A DNA stretch of 64,000 nt. Source: Trachythela sp. YZ-2020 (taxonomy: Eukaryota > Cnidaria > Anthozoa > Malacalcyonacea > Clavulariidae). The stretch is taken from NCBI GenBank assembly GCA_016169945.1, contig JADLSH010000199.1, positions 3,744,501 to 3,808,500 of the forward strand. The letters run 5' to 3'. This document shows, in pieces, positions 1-11,421 of this stretch. The translations under genes were made by a program, and so were the position numbers. Below the pieces are notes generated by a model. That model was given only the letters and a program-made list of their open reading frames with translations. It did no database searches and had not been told where the DNA came from. Positions within the stretch are counted from its first letter, which is position 1; every line of letters starts with the position of its first letter.

Positions 1-1507
1 TGTGTGATTTCCTATGCGTGCGTAGAGACCGTCAAAACACACAACGTTACATTGAACATTGTTTGTTCAATTCAAACCACATGCGTAATGATAATTTTTC
101 AACACATATAAACAGATATCTCTTTTACGGTAATTACCGCGAGCCCAAGGGTTCGCCTAAACGTTTTTGACGAGGTATAGCCGTTATAACAGCGGTATAA
201 AGTTATTCGGTGTAAAATTTGCATGAAAAGCTCATATTTCATGTGTATCTGTTCTCGTCTATTTGTTATACGTTGTAAAACAGCCACATTGCATTGGCTA
301 AAATAACCTGGTTAAGCTGGTTTATTTTTAGATGAAAAAGTTCCTAACTTCTGATTGGTTAAGGATAGAGGTACACTTATTTCGTTATTATTGATTTCGT
401 CAATTTTGTAGTGTGGCACAGCGGGGACAATTGATAAATCATGGGCTCTGGGAAGGAATTTGAGCTAAAAATTCTAAATGACGATTTAACAATGACAATT
501 TCTGGAGCATTTATGTCATCAAATGAAATTTATTGTACTCTGTTGTAAAACGTAACCACCCAAACGCTTAATTTCTGCAACGGTACAAAATTATTTAAGG
601 ATTTAACTTATTATAAAATATTCCAACGACAACCTGAGTGCAAACAGTAGTGCCAGCAAAGTTTTTAACCCCCCCCCGCACCCATTCAAGCACTTGGTTG
701 CACGGTGGTTACTGGTCAGTGTGCGGACCTTTCACCTTTGGGACGACGGGGGTTCGACTGAGCTGACTGATTCTATAATTTAGGCGCCATATTTGCATGC
801 GAGAGTGCTTCCAAATACTGGACCTGTAAGGCATCGCCCTTACAATAACCTAGACCTCTGGGGGGGGGAGGCAGATTAAACAGAATCATGAAGGTATTCA
901 TGGTACTACTGCCTCGATCTTGTTTCCTCTACTGTTAAAATAATGTCAATCTCTTTATTTCCCGTTCATGGTGTAAATTTATGATGTCTATGAAAGTGGT
1001 TTACTGGATCTCAAGTAAGAATAGTTTAGTCATAATTGATGAGCTATCCAGTTAAATTGAATCGAAAGTTACTGTGGTGTTTATTATTTCTAATGGGCCA
1101 CCCCTTAACGAATATTTCGACATGTGACTAGTTTCATAGAATCAACAATGAAGTAAAATATTCAGTAATTACTGGCACCCAGCAAATAACTATAATGGCT
1201 CATCTCCGGATAGAATCTACAAGTGTTTACATTATGAGGTGATTATATATATGACGGGCTGAGCAGCTCAGGTAATTAGAGGCTATTTATATGGAGCCGC
1301 TTAGCGAGACTGCCCGGTAAGGTGATGAATTTTCACTTGTGTGAAAACATTTTACCTGGGATGATTTGGCAAGTGAATAGCTCGCGGCCGGGCATTTCTT
1401 TGTTCATTAATCGGACGAGCCCAGTTATTAAGGTTTAATAGATTCCACGATAGGGTTGTGCCAAAACTCTTGCTCAAATTTTCTTACTATCGAGCACATT
1501 TTACGTA
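1..1507. other. No gene recognised
   Basis: AT-rich sequence with only short chance open frames. Two short G or C homopolymer tracts lie near 669 and 861. I see no splice-bounded open frame with protein-like composition and no RNA gene. Confidence 0.5.
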
Positions 1508-1662
1508 GATTTCCTCATCCAGAGTCCTGTGACCTCTGCGAAATCCCGAACGAAATCTGGAATCCTGTCATTTTTCTTGCTTTCATGCCGGCATGCCGGG
1601 GTAAGGATTCCAGATTTCGTTCGGGATTTCAAGAGGTCACAGGACTCTGGATGAGGAAATAG
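1508..1662. repeat. Foldback inverted repeat (MITE-like)
   Basis: Left arm at about 1510-1566 and right arm at about 1605-1660 are near-perfect reverse complements, starting with TTTCCTCATCCAGAG and ending with CTCTGGATGAGGAAA. The short loop holds a second small palindrome (ATGCCGGCAT). A 68-codon open frame across it is a by-product of the palindrome. No clear target duplication was identified. Confidence 0.75.
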
Positions 1663-4600
1663 CATATGAGGAAATTTTCACATCGGTTGCTGCGATCTTG
1701 CCTGTTTCAAATGAGATCTTGGCATGCAGGCCAAGCTGGCTGTCCATATAAATGCAAAGTTATCTCTACTAAAATACTTGTTGGATTTCGCTTAGCTAGG
1801 TTTCACATGCATATGAAACATTAACGAAAAGTCATCCAGTGCTTAAAGAAAATCGAAATTTCCTGCAAATCGAAAGCTGTACAAAATAAATAAAACGTGG
1901 GTTACCATTAAACAAAACAATATGGCCTACTTATCACCAAGCATACGGGAAAAAACATACATCTTGTTGAAATGCAAACGTATTTGATTTTTTAGATAAG
2001 CCAAATATTTACGAAGTGGCTGGAAGAATTTATAGAGTCGTACATCAAAACAATATTTGTTTATGAAGCGTAAGTTCCATATTATGTCTTTTAATTTTAA
2101 TGTATCGGCGTGAATTGTCATTTCCTTAGCTGAGTAGTCTAATTGATCCTTACTAAATCTAAACTATCAGTTCTAAACTGTTCTCCCTAGAGGTCCAGTA
2201 AGGGCCATTCTATATACGTTACTTCATGCAGGAGAAAAACCTGTGATGTTTGGTACAATCAAACTACAAGCATTCCGCTTATACATCGTCTTTAAATGGC
2301 ATGTTTACAACGACAAGAGTAAACTTCTACAGTCGTTTGCATGAAAAGATGAAGAGTTCCAGATAAAAACATTGCCTATGCTCACGCCAACATTTTAATC
2401 GGTTTGTCCAGAGTATTTGAAGGTATTAATCTGATTAGCCAATCACGTTTAAGTAGCCTCGCGCTGATTGGCTGGGCTAATTAAAACTTTCAAACGCTCT
2501 CCACAAACATGCATTGAAGTTTCTCGTGAAAATAGGTATTATAATGTTTCTACATGCGACTGTACATCGTTAGATGATGATAGTGTGAAAATACCAGCTT
2601 AACATCACAAGATTCAATTTTTCCAATGCCTTTTATTGCGATTGGTAGGCGAACACAATGTGAAATGTTTACATTTTATTGACTAGATACGTATGTTTGC
2701 AGGCTAATATTTATATTCCCAAAGTTTAGACCTGCATAAATATATAACTATGAACTTTCTTTAGTAGCTAACTAAACGATCATTATAAAGCTTAATATTT
2801 ACATCTCATGTAGACATTGTCTGGTAAACACAATGCATCAGATATAGACTCTTTAGACCTAGAGGCTTTACCGGGCTTTTATATCTCGTGATATAAGAAA
2901 CTTCGTGATATAAGAAACTTTGAATCTATATATAACTTTTTCACTATTTGTACAAGATCATAGCTTATTGTCCAGTTATGCTGGACATATTTTATACTTT
3001 TTAAAAGGAATATTTAACCAAGCTAAATATCTTAGTAGATGTATATAGACAGTTCCTTTGTTTCCAAAAAGGTGAAGATGCTGATAATCTAGTATACTCT
3101 ATAGTTAAATAAGTATAACATTCAGCATTATTACCCCGGTAAAATATAGGATACATATACATAATGATATACATGCATGACTATTATAGGCAATAGTTTG
3201 TCATATATTAAATATCTTGTGAACACACTTTTTTCGGCTGGATATATATATGATATATACATGTAGCAACTATTTAACCCATATCGCATATGATCTTTTC
3301 TACTATTTTTTGTACTGAAACTTAAACATGATTTCAGATATTGTTTGGGTTAGCCTGTGTATATAAATCCGCTGAACTGTATACAGACATTTGTATTCGA
3401 GTTTATGTATATTATGTATATAATTTTTTCTAATAGGAAGAATAGATAGATGATTTGCCATTTGGTTTTTATTTACCATACAGTATATATAGCCACCTTT
3501 TGCGAGTCATAAAGATAAAGCAATGTTTTCGTAACGATTTTTCCTTGACAAGTTTTTTGACGAGTTCCTTTTGCTATATAGTCGTGCATGAATATAAGAA
3601 CCTTGTTAATTTTTTGTTATATAAGCACAAGAAATTAAAAAAAATCATTTCAAGAAAGGATTGCTCTTTTGTACTGGGCCTTTGAATCAGAGAGAATATG
3701 CATAATGCATGGCAAAAAAGGGTGTATCTTTTTGTCAAGCATAGACGAAATTCCTTGCATTACACATGTTAAATTTTAAATTGATAAACTTTAATACCAG
3801 CTGCAGGGTCATTCCTATCTGTACACGGCATGGAAGCCTTTATCTTTATACAATGCTTGCATTTTGACGTTTTCATTGATAATAATGATCTATATACCAG
3901 AATATTTTTGAGTGTATATATACAGGAAACAAAAAACAAAATGATTATGGATTTTCTATTCAGTTATGTGTGCACTCAAGGTGAAACGAATTAGAGGATG
4001 ATAGCTATACAATATCTAACCTCGCTTAATTGATTCAAGATTTAAAATTTATGAGTAATTTAAACTGCGATATAGTTGAACTTAATCCAAGACCTTTAAA
4101 CCAGTAAATGGAATCGAAATTATTATATGCTCTCATGCATCCGGAACTGTAAGATGATCCAAAAATGATGATACTAAAATCCCAACCGCGTGTACTTTTA
4201 GCGTTAAAGATTAATTAAAACTCAGAAGAGTTAATGAGCCCTAGCTACCCTGGGCAAACCAGGAAACATTGTTGCGGAAACGTTACCTAACCATGTTTCC
4301 CGAAGGCGAGCAAACGATTGAAACAGAGAGCATTGTTTCCGTAACAAAAATCATTCCCAAATATGTTTCCAATTGAATTTGTCGAAAAACATTTATGATT
4401 TATGATAAGCAAAATTTATTGCCAATAGGTAATAATGTTTTTTAAAGGTTGGAAAACCAGTTCAGGAAACATCAGATTTTTCTGATGTTTCTACAACGAG
4501 AAACTTTGGAGGAAGTGAGCAGAAAAATCGAAATAGGATCACCTTGCAAATTGAGGTATTGAATTAAGCAAGAAAACATGCAAAATATATATTTAAGTGT

Positions 4601-4824
4601 ATACGATTTGAATATTCGGTTTCTTTGAATGGATTAAAAAGGCTTGAATTAGGTTCTAACATATAAGGATTTAAATTATTATCTTTAGAACACATTAAAA
4701 TCTTCAATCTCAGGGAAGTTGAAATCACCACTAAAATATATACTAGAATTTCATGGCTATATACAAACTATATGTCAACTTCTTATACGTATTAATAGAT
4801 ACATCTATGTTTTCTATTGCAAGT
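1663..4824. other. Gene-free AT-rich stretch
   Basis: Very AT-rich, with many TATA-type runs and no convincing exon. At 4244-4520 several GGAAACAT/ATGTTTCC motifs recur in both orientations and may be a worn repeat. Nothing else is supported. Confidence 0.45.
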
Positions 4825-4827
4825 CTT

Positions 4828-5175
4828 TAAGGCACCGTTTACATGACACCGGGACGAAGTACGAAGATTTCGCTTCGATCATATAGTGATGTTTACATAA
4901 GATTGGGTTGAAAAATTGCTCAGATCGGTCTGAAATCATCCCAACCGAATATCAAGGGACGTCGGCCTGATACCCAGATACGGAGCGTGCATGAATGTAA
5001 CACAAAATATATTTTTGGACCGGTTTGAATTTTGGGACAATGCATGCTGATAATACACAACTGCGGACAAAATTGACAACATTGACGAAGCAAACTAAAG
5101 TTTTCGAAGTGGTCTCCTGTTAACATGCTGTACAATTTCGAATTTCGTCCCGCCCTTAATTCGTCCCGGTAAGTA
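4828..5175. repeat. Interspersed repeat, family R1, copy 1
   Basis: It begins GGCACCGTTTACATGACACC and ends near TTCGTCCCGG. The interior (GTTAACATGCTGTACAATTT and a TTGAATTTTGGGAC segment) is shared with 17048-17331. The outer ends of the two copies together suggest a terminal inverted repeat (ACCGTT...AACGGT). Its right end lies about 95 bp from the 3' end of the Lbx coding region. Confidence 0.55.
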
Positions 5176-5269
5176 TCAACGATGCTTAAAAGTCTTGCTT
5201 TGGTTAGCCAGCGTGGCCGGCTTTCCGCCGCTGGCTATATCCTTTGGTTCTACTTATATACACACATCT

Positions 5270-8200
5270 TTACCTGCAGTCGGTAAATCTACAGTGAAAG
5301 TCTGTACATACACTTTGCGCTGTGTGAAGCGTTCTCGTTGCAGCAAGATCGTTGCGCATTTCTTCAATGTCTCGCTTAAGTTTCGCGCGTCGATTTTGGA
5401 ACCACGTAATAACTTGCGCGTTCGAGAGGTTCAGCATTTCAGAGAGCTCGTCCCTGTCTTGCGGTGAGAGGTATTTCTGATAAAGAAAACGTCTTTCCAG
5501 TTCGTAAATCTGTTGATTTGTAAAACACGTGCGTGCCTTTCTTCGCGTCTTTTTCGTTGTCACTTTAGTCTTGAGAATTTTCAATCTTTCGCGGACAATA
5601 ACAGGTTCTATAGATGTTGAAAAAACAAATTGTTATCCTTGGTTAATGGTTAATGGCCATTGCAGGTTTTTATTTTTACAGACTGTTTTGGTTAAGGATT
5701 GACAGAATTAGCACATTTAGCACATACGTAAAATCGATTTACGCCGGCCGACTTAACAATGTATACGACAATATATTAGCAAGGTTTAGCTAAATACAGT
5801 TCAAGTACTGTACTGTACGAGTTTGAGCTTTTGTCAATCAGAATTAAAATGTTAAATCTTAATTCTCATCCATTCATATAGGGCGAGTTCCAACTGTAAC
5901 ACGAATTCTTTCACTGGCAGTTTTTACCTAGGAGGGTTTGTAAGATCAAACTACCTGGTATAGGTGTAGACAAGTGAGTTTTACCGAGAGAGAGTAACGC
6001 TACTTTAAATTTAATTTGTTGTAAAGCGACTTTATGATAAATGGAAGTGATAGGATAATGTATAATCGATACATACGAAGAAATATACCACGCATCTTGA
6101 GATATATTGCCTATTCCGAAATTTTGACGCAAGCCATGGCAACAGTTATATTGAACAGTTAGTTTCTTTACATCGTGATCAATCCAAACGAGGCTGTTAA
6201 AGCTGTCTCATGCAGGCTTCGAGTGTCGATGTTCTATTGTTTCCACATAGTCGAGAAACTTCACATGTCTGTAAATCATTCCTTATTTAAACACTTAATT
6301 CGCAAACAAACTGGCAATTTTCACATGTACACAACACACAATGCAAGTGCCATATTTCACACGGCAATTTCCTTTCCATTTGATTGCACTTAGATTGTAC
6401 ATATTTAACTACACGAAATGGCTACATTTCCTATACTCCAGTCAAAACGCATTAAATGAAGCGAGACTGATGAATAGAACTAACTACTTGTTTAAATTGG
6501 GGTTGTTCCTGTCAGCTGACTAAACAAGGTTTTGATAAACAGCCCCCAGAAACTATAGCCTATAGGCTTTGCCTATATATATGCCGTCTCTCTAAGTTAT
6601 TCTATATATGTACACATATTTAACATTAAAGAAACATTTCGTAAAGTCAGACAAATCGCATCAAGTAAATCGCGAGAGAAAGTAAGATTTAACTCCTTGT
6701 TTAAACTTGGGATGGCCGGCATATCACTGTGGAATATGTAGAATATGATAAACAGGGTGACAAACTATTGGCTTTGAATGGCATCTTGCCTTAATCTTAT
6801 TGTGCACATATTTAACTTAAAGCAACATTTCCTATTCCAGTCAAATTGCTTTAAATGGAGTCATTTCTTGTTGAAATAATAGACATATGTCTGTAATGAG
6901 TAATGTCTAATGATTCTAGCTTTGTGAATAGGTAATCATAAACTGCATGGTTTCACTAAAACTATTGACTTTCCTTCTCTATATTCTTTATGTACATATT
7001 TAACATGAAAGCAGCATTTCCTAGTATTTCAGTCAGAACGTATTACACAAACCAGAGATCAAATATATTCATCTTTGTTTTAATTGGGAATGTTGATTTC
7101 TAATGATTGATCTAGCTTTTGGAATAGGTTATTGATAAACATAGACAATACCATTGCTTTTATATACTTTTTGTACACATTTTTAGCATGAAAAGATCAT
7201 TTCCTATTCGTGTTTAATCGCATTAAGGGAAGTGTGAAGAAACACTCCTGTTTCGAATCTAAGTATTGGTGAAAAGGTTTTCATGATTAGCAGAACAAGG
7301 ATGCACCTAAAGCTATAGACTTCTTTCTCTGTATATTTTGTGTACCAACGTTTAGTATGGCATTTAGACAGTTTCTCGTATAAATAGAATCGCACTAGCC
7401 AGCTTTAGAAGATTTTGAGTAAGCGATGTTAGTGTTTGCCAGCATAAGTAACTGAAGATTTACTGATTCCAAAATTGAATGAAGAATATAAGACAAACCG
7501 ATCACCTTTTAGTATAGAACCTTATAGACCCCCTTGGCCTCTCCTCGTATCATATCAAGCTATAGTTTAAACATGAATTGAATAGACTCACAGATCCTAT
7601 AAAGCTAAGAAGTTAAATCGTATTAACTTAAGATGAATTAAAGTTAATACGAATCTCATTATCAAAGTGTAAGTTCTTCACTGACTTTGAGCTTTGAAGA
7701 GCTTTTGAGACTGAGTTTTGTGTCTGTGCTCTGAATTACGCAAAACTTAAGATTTGCCCGTTCTGCCTTGTCCAATTATATACCTTTGTACAAATATTAA
7801 ACAAAAAATTATGTTTCCTACAAAGGCAAAACGCTGTAATGAGAGCATTGTAGTTCCTTAGGCCAAAACCTTTACGCTGTTATATACAATACATGAATAT
7901 TGCACGATCAGTGTTACCTCTGCGAGTTAAGTTTGTGAATGACAAATTATTGCAGGCCCATACCGTCAACAGATTCACGATATTTTCCTTAGTTCTAACT
8001 TAGATTGGTTTAAAATTATTTCAGTGTCAAATTTAAGTCTTGAAACATTGACTATCGAACTTTGTCTTTCAGAATGATGTGCATCTAGCGTCAACAAAGG
8101 TTACGCGTAAATTATAAACTTTACAATACAATTTCCTAATTCCATCAAGACAAATCGCATTAAGCCGCACTGAGAGTGCAAGCTGTTTCCTCGCTTTGCT

Positions 8201-8794
8201 TGTCATGTATAGAAAGACTGAACAGTGGTTTGTTTAACATCGTTATTCCACCACGTTACCCCCAAGTTATTCTCGGCTAGATGATGCGCTTATACGCTGA
8301 AATCCAAATAGGATTTTGCTTTAATACTTAAATCGTATTAACTCGAGAAGTGTACAAAGCTGTACCTAATTGTGTACTTCCATTTGCAATTTATCACACG
8401 ACATGTCTAAAGGTGTTAGACTTGAGTAAACTGCGCCTAACTTGTGAAATGCGGGTCAAAACAAAAAATTCAACAACAAGCTACCTTCGTCCTTGTCAGC
8501 TATCCGTTCTGGCTTCATTGTAGAGAAAGCTTTGCTTGTAAACTCCTCCAACGCGCTTAAAGGTAACGTGTTATCGTCTCTCTGGCTTCTTTCTTCAAGC
8601 GTCAAGGAGTTTTTGGCTATTTTGGATCTTCTGCGTTTCGTCCTGCCGTTCAAAATCGACTCGATAGAGAATGGATGATCATGGATGCTCTTCTTCGGTT
8701 CTTCTACGGAGACTTCATTTTCTTCGCATTCTACGGTTTCGTTTTCACTCGTTTCGCTTGAAAAATCGTTCTCGTCCGTACCAGAGTCCTTCAT
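5270..8794 (-). CDS. Lbx: Ladybird-class (Lbx) homeobox transcription factor, two exons
   Basis: Nuclear sequence-specific transcription factor of the NK-linked (NKL) homeobox group; bilaterian Lbx proteins specify muscle precursors and neurons. Exon 1 is 8794-8485 (donor AAG|GTAGC) and exon 2 is 5607-5270 (acceptor CTATAG|AA). Phases match and give 215 residues, against about 280 in human LBX1. Residues 41-48 (PFSIESIL) are an EH1-type Groucho-binding motif. Residues 77-90 (LPLSALEEFTSKAF) match the Lbx block that precedes the homeodomain. The homeodomain spans about 123-182 and carries the Lbx signatures QIYELERRFLYQKYLSP and NAQVITWFQNRRAKLKR, with Q50 and N51 present. The acidic N-terminus and short C-terminal tail are lineage-specific. 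The start is the first ATG of the acidic open frame. The TAA stop overlaps a consensus splice donor (CAG|GTAAAG), so a further 3' exon cannot be excluded. Confidence 0.9.
5608..8484 (-). other. Lbx intron
   Basis: A 2.9-kb intron with GT-AG ends on the minus strand. It falls just upstream of the homeodomain, as the single intron of vertebrate Lbx genes does by recollection. Repeated fragments resembling 'tgtacatatttaacat...gcatttcctatt' recur at roughly 150-200 bp spacing between about 6350 and 7210, suggesting a worn tandem array. No exon is visible inside. Confidence 0.6.
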
Positions 8795-10864
8795 CCTGCC
8801 AGCGCAATTAGTTGAAAGATTATTTTATCTTTTAAACGCATGCACACGATGCATATAGTGCGGTAACTCCATAGTAGCCCTACCGTACTTATCCCTTCGG
8901 GCTCGGGAAAGTAGCGAATGATTGACCGCGTTTGGGTTAGCCAATCACAGCGCTTCCTTTCCAATTGATCAGAGCTGACACGACTCGGACTAAACAATTA
9001 ACCATCAATAATAAGCCCTCTTTGGGCCAATCAAAACACAGATTAGACGACTTAATTGAATCAGTGTGACAGCTCACGAAGTCGAGGCAGGCAAAATGAA
9101 AATTTAGCAAGTCAATTAAATCATCTTGTCAACAGGTTTGTTAACGAATCTCGTTAGAAACAAGGTGTAGTTACTTACAACGCGTCAAATCACTCACTGA
9201 TTGAGGCGACCGAGGTCAGATCAAGCCACCGGGCTCTCAAAGCGAAAGTTTTGAGCAAAGGACTGCTGAACGTCGCGTATTTCGGGGCGAAAACACACTG
9301 GCTGCATTACAGATGTTCAAGTTTTTGCGAAAGCGCAATCAAAGAAGTTGGCAAGCGCTAAGATAAGATGGCCCCAACAAGATAACAAGCCAGATGCGCA
9401 AATTCAGTTTGTAAGGCACCATCAATCTTCCCAAAGCGCACTATGAAAACCCGGATTCATAAACTCGGGATCATATTCGACCTGGATGTTAGATCGACCT
9501 CCGTTATTTTTACGACTATTAGGTTATGTACGTCATTTTCTACAATAAGCTGCCGTGGTTCAGTATCAAAACTACCTTCATCAAAAGATCTTGCTGCAAT
9601 AAGCCTGTAATAATTTTAATGAAGACGGCAAAAGTCTTAATTGTAAACATGTTTCGGCCAAATTATCTTATGCCATCTTCAGTACAAGATTAAGCTATGT
9701 ACTAGTTTACATATGTTTCTCTATATATACTTACGGACTAATCCTAATATGGTTACAGCTTAATTTCAGTGTATTGAAGATGGGATAAGATAATCAGTGA
9801 AACATGTTTACTTTTGTATTCATAAAACTTGTTACCTGGAAAGAATTTAGACGGCTTTGACGTTTCGAGCAAGGCCCTTTGTGAAGAGGCTGATACGGTG
9901 ATACCTACTAAGCTCTTGACGAAGCGCCTTCCTAAAATACTCAAGGCATTGATCAAGTATATACTCACTCTGATAATCTAAAAGTCCACTTATTAAGCTC
10001 AAGCGAAAAGGTTGTATACGTAGAGCAGTTGATTGCAGACAATACATTAACGACAACTGATAACGAGGGTCCACGATGGGTTTTGCGCAATATCGTTTAT
10101 TTTGGTAACGGGAAATGGGATGAAAGTGTGATAAAATGAGGGGAGTTGGGATTTTAAGGACTGATTTAATGGAATTGAAAAGTGACTACAAAACGAAAGG
10201 AAAGCACGTTGAAACGGTCGAAATTCTTTCATTCAAACTGATCCGATCAAAGTTATTTCAACTTTCTCTTTATAGGTTTGGCATCCAATATGTTCCAATA
10301 ATACATTCACACAAATCAACGACCCCCCGTCCCATTTAGACTAAGCTCAGGGATTAGCTTGAACTGTCGGGCACTCACACACTGATAGGCACATATTGGT
10401 GGGGCCATGTGGGTGAGTTATATATACAGTCAAGAATTTGCGTTACCATGTACTGCATATATTGTGTTCACAACAACCACTATCAAATGCTATCAGTTGA
10501 AAAACTCCATTACTGATCATGACTTTGTAGTTTACAAAAACAACCGGACGAGCATGCCAGAAATTAACATGTAACACTTGTCTTGAGTAAGCTTATGGGC
10601 TTATCATGTTCTCTGGCTGAAGGGCTTATATTTCACCATATGTCATTATATCATATAAAGGCCAACTTGACTGTAAATTCGTGGGCTTTTGAACGAAGTA
10701 GGGTGTTATCTGAGAGTTTAAGTGATTGACTCCTAGCACACTTGATCTCATGATTTCTAATTATAGAAGTTGAGACACAGTGAGATAGTATCTAGAATGT
10801 GGGGTCCCAGTGTAATCAGCCTTGAACAATATTCACGGACGGGCGCCGTTGTTTGAAAGTGATC
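8795..10864. other. Lbx 5' flank, no further gene
   Basis: Presumed upstream region of the minus-strand Lbx gene. CCAAT-type motifs occur at about 8940 and 9030, but no core promoter can be assigned by eye. An inverted repeat pairs about 9646-9690 (TAAACATGTTTC...CATCTTCAGT) with about 9767-9812. Open frames at 9753-10339 have no recognisable protein features. Confidence 0.4.
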
Positions 10865-10867
10865 TAA

Positions 10868-11115
10868 ACGGCCCCGGTCAAACGAGGATGAGAGTTGCAA
10901 CTCTGGCTCGCCTTTGACTGCTCATCGATCCTCGTGCACTCTCATCAACTCTCATCAACTTTGAGCTGTCTTTACTCGTTTGACCAGTACGCGTGGTAAT
11001 ATCCAGTGAACTCTCATGCAACTCTTGTTCTCGTTTGACCGGGACATGATCGAGAGTTGAGAAAACTCTCATGCAAACTTTCGCTTGCCAACTCTCATCA
11101 ACTCTCATCCTACTA
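10868..11115. repeat. ACTCTCAT-rich MITE, family R2, copy 1
   Basis: Starts GGCCCCGGTCAAACGAGGAT and contains many direct and inverted ACTCTCATC/GATGAGAGT motifs with internal GTTTGACC boxes. The same family occurs at 29043-29395 and, inverted and interrupted, at about 41185-42208. The right end of this copy seems truncated. Confidence 0.75.
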
Positions 11116-11166
11116 CCTTAAAAATATAGAACAAACTTCGAAGCCGCTTCGTCTGGCCAGATATTA

Positions 11167-11419
11167 GGGAGCTTTAGCAGTGACTACGAGTACGACTACG
11201 AGTACGAGATTCGTCATTTTCGCCTGTTGTTTGCACACGCCATCTCGCAAAAGTCGTAGTCGTCGGCCTTTTGAGTACGAGATTCATCAGAAATCTCGTA
11301 GTCAAAAGCCCAACGACTACGACTTTTGCGAGATGGCGTATACAAACAACACGGCGTTTGGCGCGAAAATGACGAATCTCGTACTCGTTGTCGTACTCGT
11401 AGTCATTGCTAAAGCTCCC
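11167..11419. mobile_element. TA-flanked foldback MITE (Tc1/mariner-like)
   Basis: A 253-bp element whose two halves are near-perfect reverse complements, from GGGAGCTTTAGCA to TGCTAAAGCTCCC, flanked on both sides by TA (11165-11166 and 11420-11421). The interior is built of GACTACGAGTACGA-type motifs. It has no coding capacity, so it would need a transposase supplied in trans. The TA duplication and long arms point to a Tc1/mariner-type non-autonomous element. Confidence 0.8.
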
Positions 11420-11421
11420 TA

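Noticed and set aside
8791..8997. Minus-strand open frame overlapping the Lbx start
   Set aside because: Different frame from Lbx exon 1 and no domain; lies in the presumed promoter/5' UTR.
9753..10232. Minus-strand open frames that might be a reverse transcriptase fragment
   Set aside because: No RT motif (such as YxDD) or conserved block could be seen; likely chance frames.
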